DNA of 48,203 nt from Lachnospiraceae bacterium (GTDB taxonomy: Bacteria; Bacillota; Clostridia; Lachnospirales; Lachnospiraceae): NCBI GenBank assembly GCA_017625815.1, contig JAGAKD010000148.1, positions 1 through 48,203 on the forward strand, read 5' to 3'. Every line of letters starts with the position of its first letter. Within the stretch, counting starts at the first letter, position 1. The position numbers and the translations under genes were made by a program. Below the pieces are notes generated by a model. It was not told the origin of the DNA and made no database searches. It worked only from the letters and a program-made list of their open reading frames with translations. Positions 1 to 7,988 of this stretch are shown here, one piece after another.

Positions 1-1635
1 AAGACAGGTTGTGCATTTTCAGAGCATAGAGAAAAGTATATAGGTGATGAATTAATTGATTATGGTAGTGTGGATCCTGCGATGGAGCAAATAAACTATA
101 GAAAATCCTTTGCAACTATAGTTGATGAAGTTACTTTGGATAATGTTCCGAAGGCAGTTCCAGGAGAAACCATAACTAACCTTGGTTCGGAATTTAACTT
201 GACAGTACCTGATGGAGCAAAGTATACAGCAACAGGAATATGGTATCTTAACAGTGGAGATTTTCCTGCAGAAGCAACTTTTAAGGAGGGTATGTCTTAC
301 AAGTTATTGATTGAGATAATTCCAGAGCACGGCTTTGAATTTGCAGATGCAACTATGGTGTACATCAATGGGGTTGCACATAAGGATACAAGTGCAAACA
401 AGGATATCTTACATATAGAGGTGCCATATTCTTTTGCTAAAGTAGTTGACAAAATTGAGGTTACTGGTATTACTGAGCCTAAGATAGGTGAAGCCCCATC
501 TACGTCAGGACTCAAGGTGCCTGATGGAGCAAATTATACTATAGATTATGCCCACTGGGTGGATATAGACGATTACGACAAAGTTGTTACTGTTTTTGAG
601 GCTGGACATGCCTATGATTTGGTGGTTCAATTGACTCCAAAGCAAGGATATGAGTTTGGCTTGGAAACAGAAATATATATAGGGGACGAATTTTTTGGAC
701 GACCTGATGCTGCAGATTGGGTATTGGTGATCTATAACAAATCCTTAAAGAATGTTTTGCCTGAGGTTAAGATAGATGGTGTTCAGGAGATGAAGGTTGG
801 AGAGAAATCAAGCACTAAGGTTACTGTACCTCAGGATGCAAAGTATGAAGCTATAGCTGAGTGGCGTGTGTGGGATGACAATATAAAGGATTGGAAAGCG
901 TTCGACGGAACTTTTGAAGAAGGTAAGACTTATTACTTAAATGTTGACATATTTGCAGACCAAGGTTATGAATTTAGTGAGGATGCTACGAAGTATTATG
1001 TGAATGGAACCTTAAGTGATGAAGTGTATGGCCTGGGAGGAAGGGCTACCTATAGCAAAGAGTATTCAACAGGTCTTAAAGCTATAGATAAGGTCGAGAT
1101 TACTATTAAGGAGCCGGTTGTTGGTCAGCATACAAGTATAACCCCAGTTATCACTCTACCAGATGGAGCGAATTATACTTTGGAGTCAGATGATTTATTA
1201 TACAATACTTGGCTTCAGTCTTTCGAGGGTGATGATGCACGATATGAATTACACAATGCATATATAGAGGCAGGTAACACATATGGAGCTAAATTTAAGA
1301 TATATGCTAATGAAGGCTATATGTTTTCAGAAGATGTTGTGGTTATTGTAAATGGTATTTCATTAACGAAGGATTATATGTCTACATACCATAAGGAAGT
1401 TGTGGGTACATATACATTTGGTATGCCTTGTGAGCATATATATACTGATGACACAGACGAAACCTGTGATGCTTGTGGATATAAACGTCATGTGGAGAAG
1501 AAAGAAGAAGCTAACGTTGATGCTAGTCCAGCAACAGGCGATGATTTTAACTCGGTATTTGTATTTATGATTATGTCAATGTGTGGCATAGCGTTGTTGT
1601 ATATTAATCCTAAGCGAAAAGAAAATAAAATATAA
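1..1635 (+). CDS. Cell-wall-anchored surface protein with about four tandem ~105-residue repeats; 5' end missing
   Basis: The reading frame is open from base 1, so the gene starts upstream of the window; the first internal ATG (70) is not the true start. About four repeats of roughly 105 residues each carry a V/LP-D/Q-GA-x-YT-like motif (near 208, 511, 826 and 1159), an EGKTY/EAGHAY-like motif and a GYEFS-like motif. After them comes a Cys-rich stretch (CEH...CDACG, near 1428-1485) that looks like a small zinc-ribbon-like module. The C-terminus is a sorting signal: SPATGD at 1525, a hydrophobic segment, then KRKE. This predicts sortase anchoring to peptidoglycan, with SPATG as a variant of LPXTG. 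The ligand is unknown. A strong terminator follows. Confidence 0.75.
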   Translation, partial: KTGCAFSEHREKYIGDELIDYGSVDPAMEQINYRKSFATIVDEVTLDNVPKAVPGETITNLGSEFNLTVPDGAKYTATGIWYLNSGDFPAEATFKEGMSYKLLIEIIPEHGFEFADATMVYINGVAHKDTSANKDILHIEVPYSFAKVVDKIEVTGITEPKIGEAPSTSGLKVPDGANYTIDYAHWVDIDDYDKVVTVFEAGHAYDLVVQLTPKQGYEFGLETEIYIGDEFFGRPDAADWVLVIYNKSLKNVLPEVKIDGVQEMKVGEKSSTKVTVPQDAKYEAIAEWRVWDDNIKDWKAFDGTFEEGKTYYLNVDIFADQGYEFSEDATKYYVNGTLSDEVYGLGGRATYSKEYSTGLKAIDKVEITIKEPVVGQHTSITPVITLPDGANYTLESDDLLYNTWLQSFEGDDARYELHNAYIEAGNTYGAKFKIYANEGYMFSEDVVVIVNGISLTKDYMSTYHKEVVGTYTFGMPCEHIYTDDTDETCDACGYKRHVEKKEEANVDASPATGDDFNSVFVFMIMSMCGIALLYINPKRKENKI

Positions 1636-1663
1636 TTTTGGCGTAACAATATAAATTTTGTTG

Positions 1664-1713
1664 AAAAACAGTCACCATATATGAGATAATTTTCATAGGG
1701 TGGCTGTTTTTTA
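1664..1713 (+). terminator. Rho-independent terminator of the surface protein gene
   Basis: The arms AAAACAGTCACC and GGTGGCTGTTTT pair with one G-T wobble, and the right arm runs straight into a T tract. It lies 28 bp after the stop codon. Confidence 0.85.
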
Positions 1714-1772
1714 TTGGGATGTAAGGCCTAACTTATATGAATTAAAAGGACACTTAAAGATGAGGTGATAAT

Positions 1773-2879
1773 ATGTCTGACAATATAAATGATATTGATT
1801 GGTTAGGTAAACCATATTATTCTTTAAATGCATATTTCAAGCATACCTACGGACAAAAGGTATATAAGATTGCTGTAGATGCTGGTCTTACTTGTCCAAA
1901 TAGAGATGGAAAATTAGATACTAGAGGCTGTATATTTTGCAGTGCTGGGGGTAGCGGAGATTTCGCTGTTGGAATTGAGTCAACGGATGAATCAAGGAAA
2001 AATACGGCTTTGCCAGAAATATGTCATAACAATAAAGTGGATTGGGTAAGAAAACAGATTGAAGAAGGCTTAAAAAAGTTTAATAAATCTGTTGGTGATA
2101 AGTTCGTAATATATTTTCAGGCGTTTACTAATACCTATGGAGACATAGACTATCTGAGAAAAATTTGGTCTGAGGCATTAGAGTATGATGATGTGGTGGG
2201 TATATCCATAGCTACAAGACCAGATTGTTTAGGCCATGATATTATAGAGCTATTGGGTGAGTTGAAAAATAAATATTGTACCTGTAGCATAGATTGCACT
2301 TCAGAAGAAAAACAAGATGAGGTTTTGTCCTTTGAGAAAAATAAGTTTATATGGGTAGAATTAGGATTACAGACAATACATGACAAAACTGCAGGTTATA
2401 TCAGAAGGCATTATCCTTTGTCTTTTTATGAAGAAGCTGTTATAAAATTAGGAAAATTAGATATTCCATATATTACTCACATTATTTTTGGACTTCCGGG
2501 TGAAACAAAGGAAGATATGCTAGAAACCGTTTTTTATGTGGAACAAGGGATTTTCGACTATGACAGACATGGTCAGATAAAACCTTTTGGTATAAAGCTA
2601 CAGTTGTTACATGTGTTAGAAAATACAGACTTGGCCCTTGATTATGAAGCTGGAAAATTTCAAACTATGGAGATGGATGAGTATATTGAGCTAGTGATAG
2701 ATGCCCTACAGAAGATAAATCCTAACATAGTTATTCATCGTGTGACAGGTGACGGTCCCAAATCCATACTCATATCACCTACTTGGTCTGGAAACAAAAA
2801 ATTAGTATTAAACACCTTGCATAAACGTATGTCTGAGAGAAATGCTAGACAGGGAGATTATTCTATAATGCTGTGGTAA
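1773..2879 (+). CDS. Radical SAM protein, TIGR01212 family (YhcC/YtqA-like)
   Basis: 368 aa. Near residues 40-60 it has the Cys cluster of this family: CPNRDG, about 10 residues, then GCIFCS. This spacing fits the TIGR01212 group and differs from the usual CxxxCxxC. The FQAFTNTY, ATRPDC, ELGLQ and HIIFGLPGE stretches are typical of the YhcC/YtqA family. It should bind a 4Fe-4S cluster and cleave S-adenosylmethionine; the substrate of this family is not settled. The start is chosen from GAGGTG 7 nt upstream of ATG. It is monocistronic, between two terminators, and its terminator overlaps the stop of the convergent spmB. Confidence 0.88.
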   Translation: MSDNINDIDWLGKPYYSLNAYFKHTYGQKVYKIAVDAGLTCPNRDGKLDTRGCIFCSAGGSGDFAVGIESTDESRKNTALPEICHNNKVDWVRKQIEEGLKKFNKSVGDKFVIYFQAFTNTYGDIDYLRKIWSEALEYDDVVGISIATRPDCLGHDIIELLGELKNKYCTCSIDCTSEEKQDEVLSFEKNKFIWVELGLQTIHDKTAGYIRRHYPLSFYEEAVIKLGKLDIPYITHIIFGLPGETKEDMLETVFYVEQGIFDYDRHGQIKPFGIKLQLLHVLENTDLALDYEAGKFQTMEMDEYIELVIDALQKINPNIVIHRVTGDGPKSILISPTWSGNKKLVLNTLHKRMSERNARQGDYSIMLW

Positions 2880-2887
2880 AATATATG

Positions 2888-2917
2888 GGCTACTGAGGTT
2901 TATTCAGTAGCCTTTTT
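2888..2917 (+). terminator. Terminator between convergent radical SAM gene and spmB
   Basis: GGCTACTGA pairs perfectly with TCAGTAGCC, followed by TTTTT on the plus strand. The T tract overlaps the minus-strand stop codon of spmB (2916-2918), so the site is shared by both convergent genes, although the T tract favours the plus strand. Confidence 0.85.
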
Positions 2918-3440
2918 ACATTAATTGGCCTAAAAAAATACTTACAATAAAACCAGCCAAAGTGCATATTAGTGTGGCTGGAAGTGTCCATCTTGTCTTT
3001 TTTACTCCTATGGCGAGAAAATACACTGACATGGTGTAAAAGATAGTTTCTGTACTACTCATCATAATAGATACAGAGTTTCCTAGTGTAGAGTCGGGAC
3101 CATAGGTTTTAAATATATCAAGGGTCATACCTGTGGCTGCGGATGATGAAAACATGCGAACCAAGGAAACAGGTAAAAGCTCTGATGGTATGTTAAAAAG
3201 ATTTGTTAAGGGTGTAAAAAAATTGCAGACAATATCTAAAAATCCCGAGCTTCTAAAAATCCCTACAGCCATAAGAAGTCCCACTAAAGTGGGTGCAATT
3301 TCAATAACTATTTTAAAGCCATCTTTAACTCCGGTAAGAAAAACATCGTAAACAGAAACTTTTTTTGACATTCCGTAAAGCACAATATAGCCAATTATTA
3401 CGGGGATAGCATATTTTGACACAAGAAGTAGTACATACAT
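2916..3440 (-). CDS. spmB: Spore maturation protein SpmB
   Basis: 174 aa, close to the ~178 aa of Bacillus SpmB. It is an integral membrane protein with a nucleoside-recognition (Gate) domain: an N-terminal hydrophobic helix, GVKDGFKIVIEIAPTLVGLLMA, then the family stretch LVRMFSSSAATGM and SSTETIFYTMSVYF. In Bacillus, SpmA and SpmB are needed for spore core dehydration and heat resistance. SpmA is normally encoded next to SpmB, but the upstream neighbour here is a divergent DHH gene and no spmA is in the window. The start has AAGGAAA 7 nt upstream. Function is inferred from family membership; whether this organism sporulates cannot be seen. Confidence 0.88.
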   Translation of the reverse strand: MYVLLLVSKYAIPVIIGYIVLYGMSKKVSVYDVFLTGVKDGFKIVIEIAPTLVGLLMAVGIFRSSGFLDIVCNFFTPLTNLFNIPSELLPVSLVRMFSSSAATGMTLDIFKTYGPDSTLGNSVSIMMSSTETIFYTMSVYFLAIGVKKTRWTLPATLICTLAGFIVSIFLGQLM

Positions 3441-3452
3441 AACAACATTTCC

Positions 3453-3484
3453 TTGAAAATATGGCGCAAATAATATACTATAAT
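3453..3484 (+). promoter_or_regulatory. Possible promoter of the DHH phosphoesterase gene
   Basis: A perfect TATAAT lies at 3479-3484, about 46 bp before the start codon. The only -35-like box is TTGAAA at 3453, with 20 bp spacing (15 bp if TATACT at 3474 is the -10). A small inverted repeat, TTACAT (3495) and ATGTAA (3511), lies in the predicted leader. The -10 is believable; the -35 is weak. Confidence 0.3.
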
Positions 3485-3530
3485 ACTATGTTCATTACAT
3501 AAAAAATATAATGTAAAAAGGGGAAAAGAT

Positions 3531-4448
3531 ATGAGATTAGTAACACGTTCAGATTTTGACGGTTTAGCTTGTGGTGCTCTTCTTAAGGAAGCGGGTATTA
3601 TTGATTGTTGGACATTTGCTCATCCAAAGGATTTACAGGATGGACTTGTTCCAGTAACTGAAAATGATTGTCTTGCTAACGTGCCATTTGTTGAGGGTTG
3701 TGGACTTTGGTTCGATCATCACTCAAGTGAGCATGAGAGACTTCAGCTTGAGGGCAAGTACAAAGGCGAGAGTAGAATTACACCATCGTGTGCAAGAATT
3801 ATATATGAATATTATGGTGGAAAAGAAAAATTCCCACAGTTTGATGAGATGATGGAGGCTGTTGATAAGGTTGACTCTGGTAATCTTACAGTAGATGAGA
3901 TTCTCAATCCTACTGGTTGGATACTTATTGGTTTCCTTATGGACCCAAGAACTGGTCTTGGACGTTGGAGAAACTTTACTATACCTAATTACAAGCTTAT
4001 GGAGGAGCTTATTGATGCTTGTAGAACTATGACTACAGAGGAGATACTTGCACTTCCAGATGTACAGGAGCGTATCGAAGTATACAACGAGCAGACAGAG
4101 AAGTTCAAGGAGATGGTTAAGACATATACTCGTATTGAGAAGGATGTAATTATTACTGATCTTAGAGGAGTAGATCCAATCTATACTGGTAACAGATTTA
4201 TGATTTACAGCCTTTACCCAGAGCAGAATATCTCTGTATGGATTGTTAATGGTAAGGGTGGCGTAGGTTGCTCTGCTGCTGTTGGTTACAGTATCATCAA
4301 CAAGACTTCAAATGTTGATGTTGGAAGTCTTATGCTTAAGTATGGCGGTGGTGGTCACCGTAAGGTTGGAACATGCCAGTTCTCAGATGAGAATATGGAT
4401 GAAAAATTACCACAGCTCATAGATGAAATAGTAAATTACCAGGCTTAA
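3531..4448 (+). CDS. DHH/DHHA1-family phosphoesterase
   Basis: 305 aa. The N-terminus has the metal-binding RSDFDGLACGALL motif and the DHH motif WFDHHSSE (residues about 60-68). The C-terminus has the DHHA1 motif YGGGGHRKVGTCQ. The family includes nanoRNases, cyclic dinucleotide phosphodiesterases and exopolyphosphatase-like enzymes, and I cannot choose a substrate from sequence. There is no membrane segment, so it is cytoplasmic and not a GdpP-type membrane enzyme. The start has AAGGGG 8 nt upstream. It appears monocistronic with a strong terminator. Codon use (many CTT and GGT) looks like a well-expressed gene. Confidence 0.85.
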   Translation: MRLVTRSDFDGLACGALLKEAGIIDCWTFAHPKDLQDGLVPVTENDCLANVPFVEGCGLWFDHHSSEHERLQLEGKYKGESRITPSCARIIYEYYGGKEKFPQFDEMMEAVDKVDSGNLTVDEILNPTGWILIGFLMDPRTGLGRWRNFTIPNYKLMEELIDACRTMTTEEILALPDVQERIEVYNEQTEKFKEMVKTYTRIEKDVIITDLRGVDPIYTGNRFMIYSLYPEQNISVWIVNGKGGVGCSAAVGYSIINKTSNVDVGSLMLKYGGGGHRKVGTCQFSDENMDEKLPQLIDEIVNYQA

Positions 4449-4501
4449 ATTAAACTTTAAAATGTTAACTTTTGTTGCATTTTGACTATGGTCGATTAGT
4501 G

Positions 4502-4545
4502 AAAAGGACCTTGCGTAAACCTAGTGTTTATGCCAGGTCCTTTTG
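4502..4545 (+). terminator. Terminator of the DHH gene
   Basis: AAAAGGACCTTGC pairs with GCCAGGTCCTTTT with one mismatch, extended by GTAAAC and GTTTAT around a short loop. A T-rich tail (TTTTGTTTTA) follows. It insulates the Tad operon from the gene upstream. The rest of the 4449-4670 gap shows nothing clear. Confidence 0.85.
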
Positions 4546-4673
4546 TTTTACAAGCATATAAAAAAATGTAAATGTGTATATTTTGCTACATTGAGTATAC
4601 AAATTGGAGCTTTACGAATTTTTTGACCTAGTGTATAGTTCGTTTTGTAAGGAACAGACTCCTGAAGGGAGTG

Positions 4674-5123
4674 GTGATTATATATTATGTATTTATTATT
4701 AGTCTGTTGGTTACAGCAATTTATTTTGATTTAAAAACATTTCATATACCCAATTTTTTAAATCTATGTGGGTGTGGACTAGGCTGTATATATACTCTTA
4801 TATTCCAAGGTATATATCAGGTGAAAGCTAGTTTATTAGGAATGATTATTCCAGTTGTTCTATTATTTATTTTCTTTATTTTCAAATTAATTGGGGCAGG
4901 AGATATTAAACTTCTTGCTGCTATTGGTGCCTTTGTTCAGGCAGATATTTTCAAGGTTATTATTATTGCTATGTTTTTGACAGCTGTATATGGGATAGGA
5001 GTTGTATTGTTTAAGTTGGCAAAACTTATCATACATAATCAATGGACTTATAAAACAACTTGTATTCATATGTCTATTCCAATTGGTGTTGCAACTTGTA
5101 TTTTTCTTATTGGAGGGATGTAA
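4674..5123 (+). CDS. tadV: Tad-type prepilin peptidase (A24 family, TadV/CpaA-like)
   Basis: About 149 aa, mostly membrane helices. The two catalytic Asp motifs of A24 aspartyl prepilin peptidases are visible: YFDLKTFHIPN near residue 20 and GAGDIKL (GxGD) near residue 80. It should cleave the leader of the Flp pilin and of TadE-like pseudopilins at the inner side of the membrane. It is the first gene of the Tad operon; tadZ follows 3 bp after its stop. The start is uncertain: GTG at 4671 or 4674. The 4674 site leaves better spacing from AAGG (4665-4668). The Shine-Dalgarno sits in a small hairpin (ACTCC 4658-4662 with GGAGT 4668-4672), which may damp translation. Confidence 0.85.
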   Translation: MIIYYVFIISLLVTAIYFDLKTFHIPNFLNLCGCGLGCIYTLIFQGIYQVKASLLGMIIPVVLLFIFFIFKLIGAGDIKLLAAIGAFVQADIFKVIIIAMFLTAVYGIGVVLFKLAKLIIHNQWTYKTTCIHMSIPIGVATCIFLIGGM

Positions 5124-5126
5124 TAT

Positions 5127-6014
5127 ATGAGTTATAGGATTGGTATATTAAACCAGGATAAGAAATATTCATATGGATTGATGGAGTATCTGAATAATAC
5201 AGAGTATCATTTTAAAGCAATTACTTTTTCTGGTGAGCTACCCCTTAGGGATTACCTAAGGACTCAAAAGTTAGAGTTTTTGCTGATCGATGAAGAGTTC
5301 GAGAGTTTGGATATTGATGTTCCAACTATTTATGTAAGTGATCAAAGAGAAGATGCGAAAGAAGGTTACATATATAAATATCAGAGTATGAATGCCATAG
5401 CAAAAAAACTTTTGTCATATATGAAAAAAGAACAGGTTGATTATAAAAAACTGCGGGTGTATGGGGTGTATTCTCCCTTGGGAAGATGTGGCAAGACAAC
5501 CATTGCAAAGGAGATTTGTAAACACCATAGGAATAGTCTTTATATTAATATGGAGGAGTATCCGGAAGAGGTTGATACATCTACTAATTCAGAAGTTTTT
5601 ATATACTATCTAGCTAATTACAATCCAGAGGTTTTAAATCTTATCGCTCAGCTAAAAGAAGATTTTAGAGGAAATAAAAGTATATTAGGTGTGAACTTTT
5701 ATCAGGACTTAAGGCACATTAGTAAAAGTAATATAAGCTGGTTTTTGGATATGTTGAAAGCAAATATGGATTTCAAAAGAGTGGTTTTTGACATAGGTCA
5801 AGGAGTGTTGATGGATATTGATATTTTGTCTTGTTTTGATAGAGTTATTGTTCCTACACTTGGTGATGAAATATCCCTAAAAAAATTACAGCTATTTAAA
5901 AGTAATATAGCTTCGAGAGAAAGTATTGGGAGTAAGGTTACATATTTATCGCTAGGGGAAGAGGATTTATATTCCCGAGGATTTGATGAAATTATAGAGA
6001 GGGAAGAACTATGA
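5127..6014 (+). CDS. tadZ: TadZ/CpaE-like pilus-localisation ATPase
   Basis: 295 aa. The first ~105 residues look like a degenerate receiver domain (LLIDEEFE, then PTIYVSDQ). From about residue 112 comes a MinD/ParA-like ATPase with VYSPLGRCGKTTIAKE as P-loop and VVFDIGQG as the switch region. The signature lysine of the deviant Walker A (KGGxGKT) is replaced (LGRCGKT), as I recall for related clostridial proteins. TadZ proteins place the Tad machine at the cell pole or envelope. ATG follows GGAGGG, and the 3' end overlaps tadA by 4 bp (ATGA), implying translational coupling. Confidence 0.8.
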   Translation: MSYRIGILNQDKKYSYGLMEYLNNTEYHFKAITFSGELPLRDYLRTQKLEFLLIDEEFESLDIDVPTIYVSDQREDAKEGYIYKYQSMNAIAKKLLSYMKKEQVDYKKLRVYGVYSPLGRCGKTTIAKEICKHHRNSLYINMEEYPEEVDTSTNSEVFIYYLANYNPEVLNLIAQLKEDFRGNKSILGVNFYQDLRHISKSNISWFLDMLKANMDFKRVVFDIGQGVLMDIDILSCFDRVIVPTLGDEISLKKLQLFKSNIASRESIGSKVTYLSLGEEDLYSRGFDEIIEREEL

Positions 6015-7258
6015 TATTAAGTGATGAAGATGTAAAACGACGACTTAGAGATAAGGTTTTATCCATGATTGATATGTCCAAGGAAGTGACAGATGAAGAT
6101 GTGGGAAGAATTATAGATCAATGCCTTATTGAAGAAACACAAAATGTTTATATTCCCTTAAAAGAAAAGCTGGACATAAAACAGGAGCTGTTTAATAACT
6201 TTCGGAGACTAGATGTTCTCACAGAATTTCTAGAGGAGGAAGAAGTTTCGGAGATTATGGTTAATGGCTTTCAAAACATATACGTTGAACGGAGGGGTAG
6301 TTTATATAAAACGGATAAGCAATTTGAGAGCGAGGAAAAGCTCAACTCAGTGGTTCAACAGATTGTAGCGGATTGCAATCGAAGAATTAATGATGCTAGT
6401 CCCATAGTGGATGCTAGGCTACGAGATGGTTCAAGAGTAAATATAGTTATACCCCCAGTGTCTCTAGAGGGACCAGTTATAACAATAAGACGATTTCCTA
6501 AATCGGTTATAGATATGAAACGTTTAGTTAAATTAGGTTCTATACCTCCTTATATGATAGGAGTTTTTGACGCATTAATAAAGTCTCGATATAACATCTT
6601 TATATCGGGAGGTACCGGTTCTGGTAAAACAACATTTCTAAATGCGTTGTCAGATTTTATTCCCAAGGATGAGAGAATTATTACAATAGAAGACTCAGCA
6701 GAGTTACAAATTCAAGGGGTTTCTAATTTAGTTAGAATGGAAGCGAGAAATGCTAATGTTGAGGGTAAACATAGTATAAGTATAAGGGAGCTTATAAAGA
6801 CAAGTCTTAGAATGAGACCAGATAGAATTATTGTTGGTGAGGTTAGGGATGAGGCTGCCATAGATATGCTTGCGGCTATGAATACAGGTCATGATGGAAG
6901 TATAAGTACAGGCCATGCAAATTCTGCAAAGGATATGGTGAGTAGGCTTGAGACTATGGTTTTGTCGGGGATGGATATTCCTCTTTTGGCTGTGAGAAAA
7001 CAGATAAGCTCAGCCGTAGATATTATTGTCCATCTGGGTAGATTAAAGGATAAGAGTAGAAAGGTATTGAATATTAGTGAGGTGATAGGTGTGAGAGATG
7101 GAGAAGTTGTATTAAATACTTTGTTTGAATACGTTTCCGATGAAGAAAAAGTAAATCAGAATAAGGGTGTTTTGCGCAAGGTTAATGATTTGATTAATAT
7201 CAACAAGCTGACGTCGTATGGAATGTTGAATGTATATGAGGAGGCTTGTGGTGGATAG
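6011..7258 (+). CDS. tadA: Tad secretion ATPase TadA/CpaF
   Basis: 415 aa, GspE/VirB11 superfamily motor ATPase of the Flp pilus. Visible motifs are the N-terminal EVSEIMVNG and the conserved VDARLRDGSRVNIVIPP, Walker A SGGTGSGKTT (about residue 198), the Asp box ITIEDSAELQ, Walker B RIIVGEVRDEAA and the His box TGHDGSISTGHAN. All catalytic elements are present, so it should be an active hexameric ATPase driving pilin assembly from the cytoplasmic side. It is coupled to tadZ by a 4-bp overlap and to tadB by an 8-bp overlap. Confidence 0.95.
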   Translation: MILSDEDVKRRLRDKVLSMIDMSKEVTDEDVGRIIDQCLIEETQNVYIPLKEKLDIKQELFNNFRRLDVLTEFLEEEEVSEIMVNGFQNIYVERRGSLYKTDKQFESEEKLNSVVQQIVADCNRRINDASPIVDARLRDGSRVNIVIPPVSLEGPVITIRRFPKSVIDMKRLVKLGSIPPYMIGVFDALIKSRYNIFISGGTGSGKTTFLNALSDFIPKDERIITIEDSAELQIQGVSNLVRMEARNANVEGKHSISIRELIKTSLRMRPDRIIVGEVRDEAAIDMLAAMNTGHDGSISTGHANSAKDMVSRLETMVLSGMDIPLLAVRKQISSAVDIIVHLGRLKDKSRKVLNISEVIGVRDGEVVLNTLFEYVSDEEKVNQNKGVLRKVNDLININKLTSYGMLNVYEEACGG

Positions 7259-7985
7259 GGAAATTTTGTCATTAAGTATCCAGTGGAAAATTGCAGAAAT
7301 TGTGAAATTATTAGCTCTTTGTTTATTGGTAGGATATCTATTTTATGATGCTCTATGGGGGAGTATGTTCGTGTTACCATTTGGGCTGCTTTTGTGGAGG
7401 GTTGATAGGAATAAGGCTATTACGATGAAAAAGGAAAAGATTATGGAAGAGTTTAAGGATTTTATAATTCTTTTGTCAGGCAATCTTAATGCGGGATATT
7501 CCCTTGAAAATGCCTTTGTTCAGTCTCACGCCGAATTTGTTAATGCAAAAGAAGAAAGCATAATAGGTACTAAACTGGGACATATGGTTAATGGAATTAA
7601 TTGTAATAAGAATATCGAGGATATGTTACTTGCGTTTGGTGAGAACATAGATATTTCTGAAGTAATAGATTTTGCAGAGCTTATTAAAGCAGCTAAAAGA
7701 TATGGTGGAAATATGATTAAGCTAATTAAACAGACTGCTATTAATTTCTCGGAGAAGCATCAGGTTGAAATGGAGATAAAGACCATGATATCTGCAAAGA
7801 AATTAGAAGGACGAATAATGTTAATAGCACCACTTGCTATAGTTTTATATATGAGAATGACAAATGGAGAATATATGAGAATTTTATATGAAACTGGTAT
7901 GGGAAGAATGGTTATGACTATTTGTTTTGGAATTGTAGTTGTGGCAGGAATGCTGATAGAAAAAATAATTAATATCGAGGTATAA
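7251..7985 (+). CDS. tadB: Tad platform membrane protein TadB
   Basis: About 244 aa with a T2SSF domain: two N-terminal membrane helices, the cytoplasmic stretch FKDFIILLSGNLNAGYSLENAF, then two C-terminal helices. It should be one of the paired inner-membrane platform proteins on which TadA acts. I chose the GTG at 7251, which sits 6 nt after AGGAGG (7239-7244), rather than the upstream ATG at 7230 or 7236, because that Shine-Dalgarno lies downstream of both ATGs. The chosen start overlaps the tadA stop. tadC follows after 3 bp. Confidence 0.88.
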   Translation: MDREILSLSIQWKIAEIVKLLALCLLVGYLFYDALWGSMFVLPFGLLLWRVDRNKAITMKKEKIMEEFKDFIILLSGNLNAGYSLENAFVQSHAEFVNAKEESIIGTKLGHMVNGINCNKNIEDMLLAFGENIDISEVIDFAELIKAAKRYGGNMIKLIKQTAINFSEKHQVEMEIKTMISAKKLEGRIMLIAPLAIVLYMRMTNGEYMRILYETGMGRMVMTICFGIVVVAGMLIEKIINIEV

Positions 7986-7988
7986 AGT

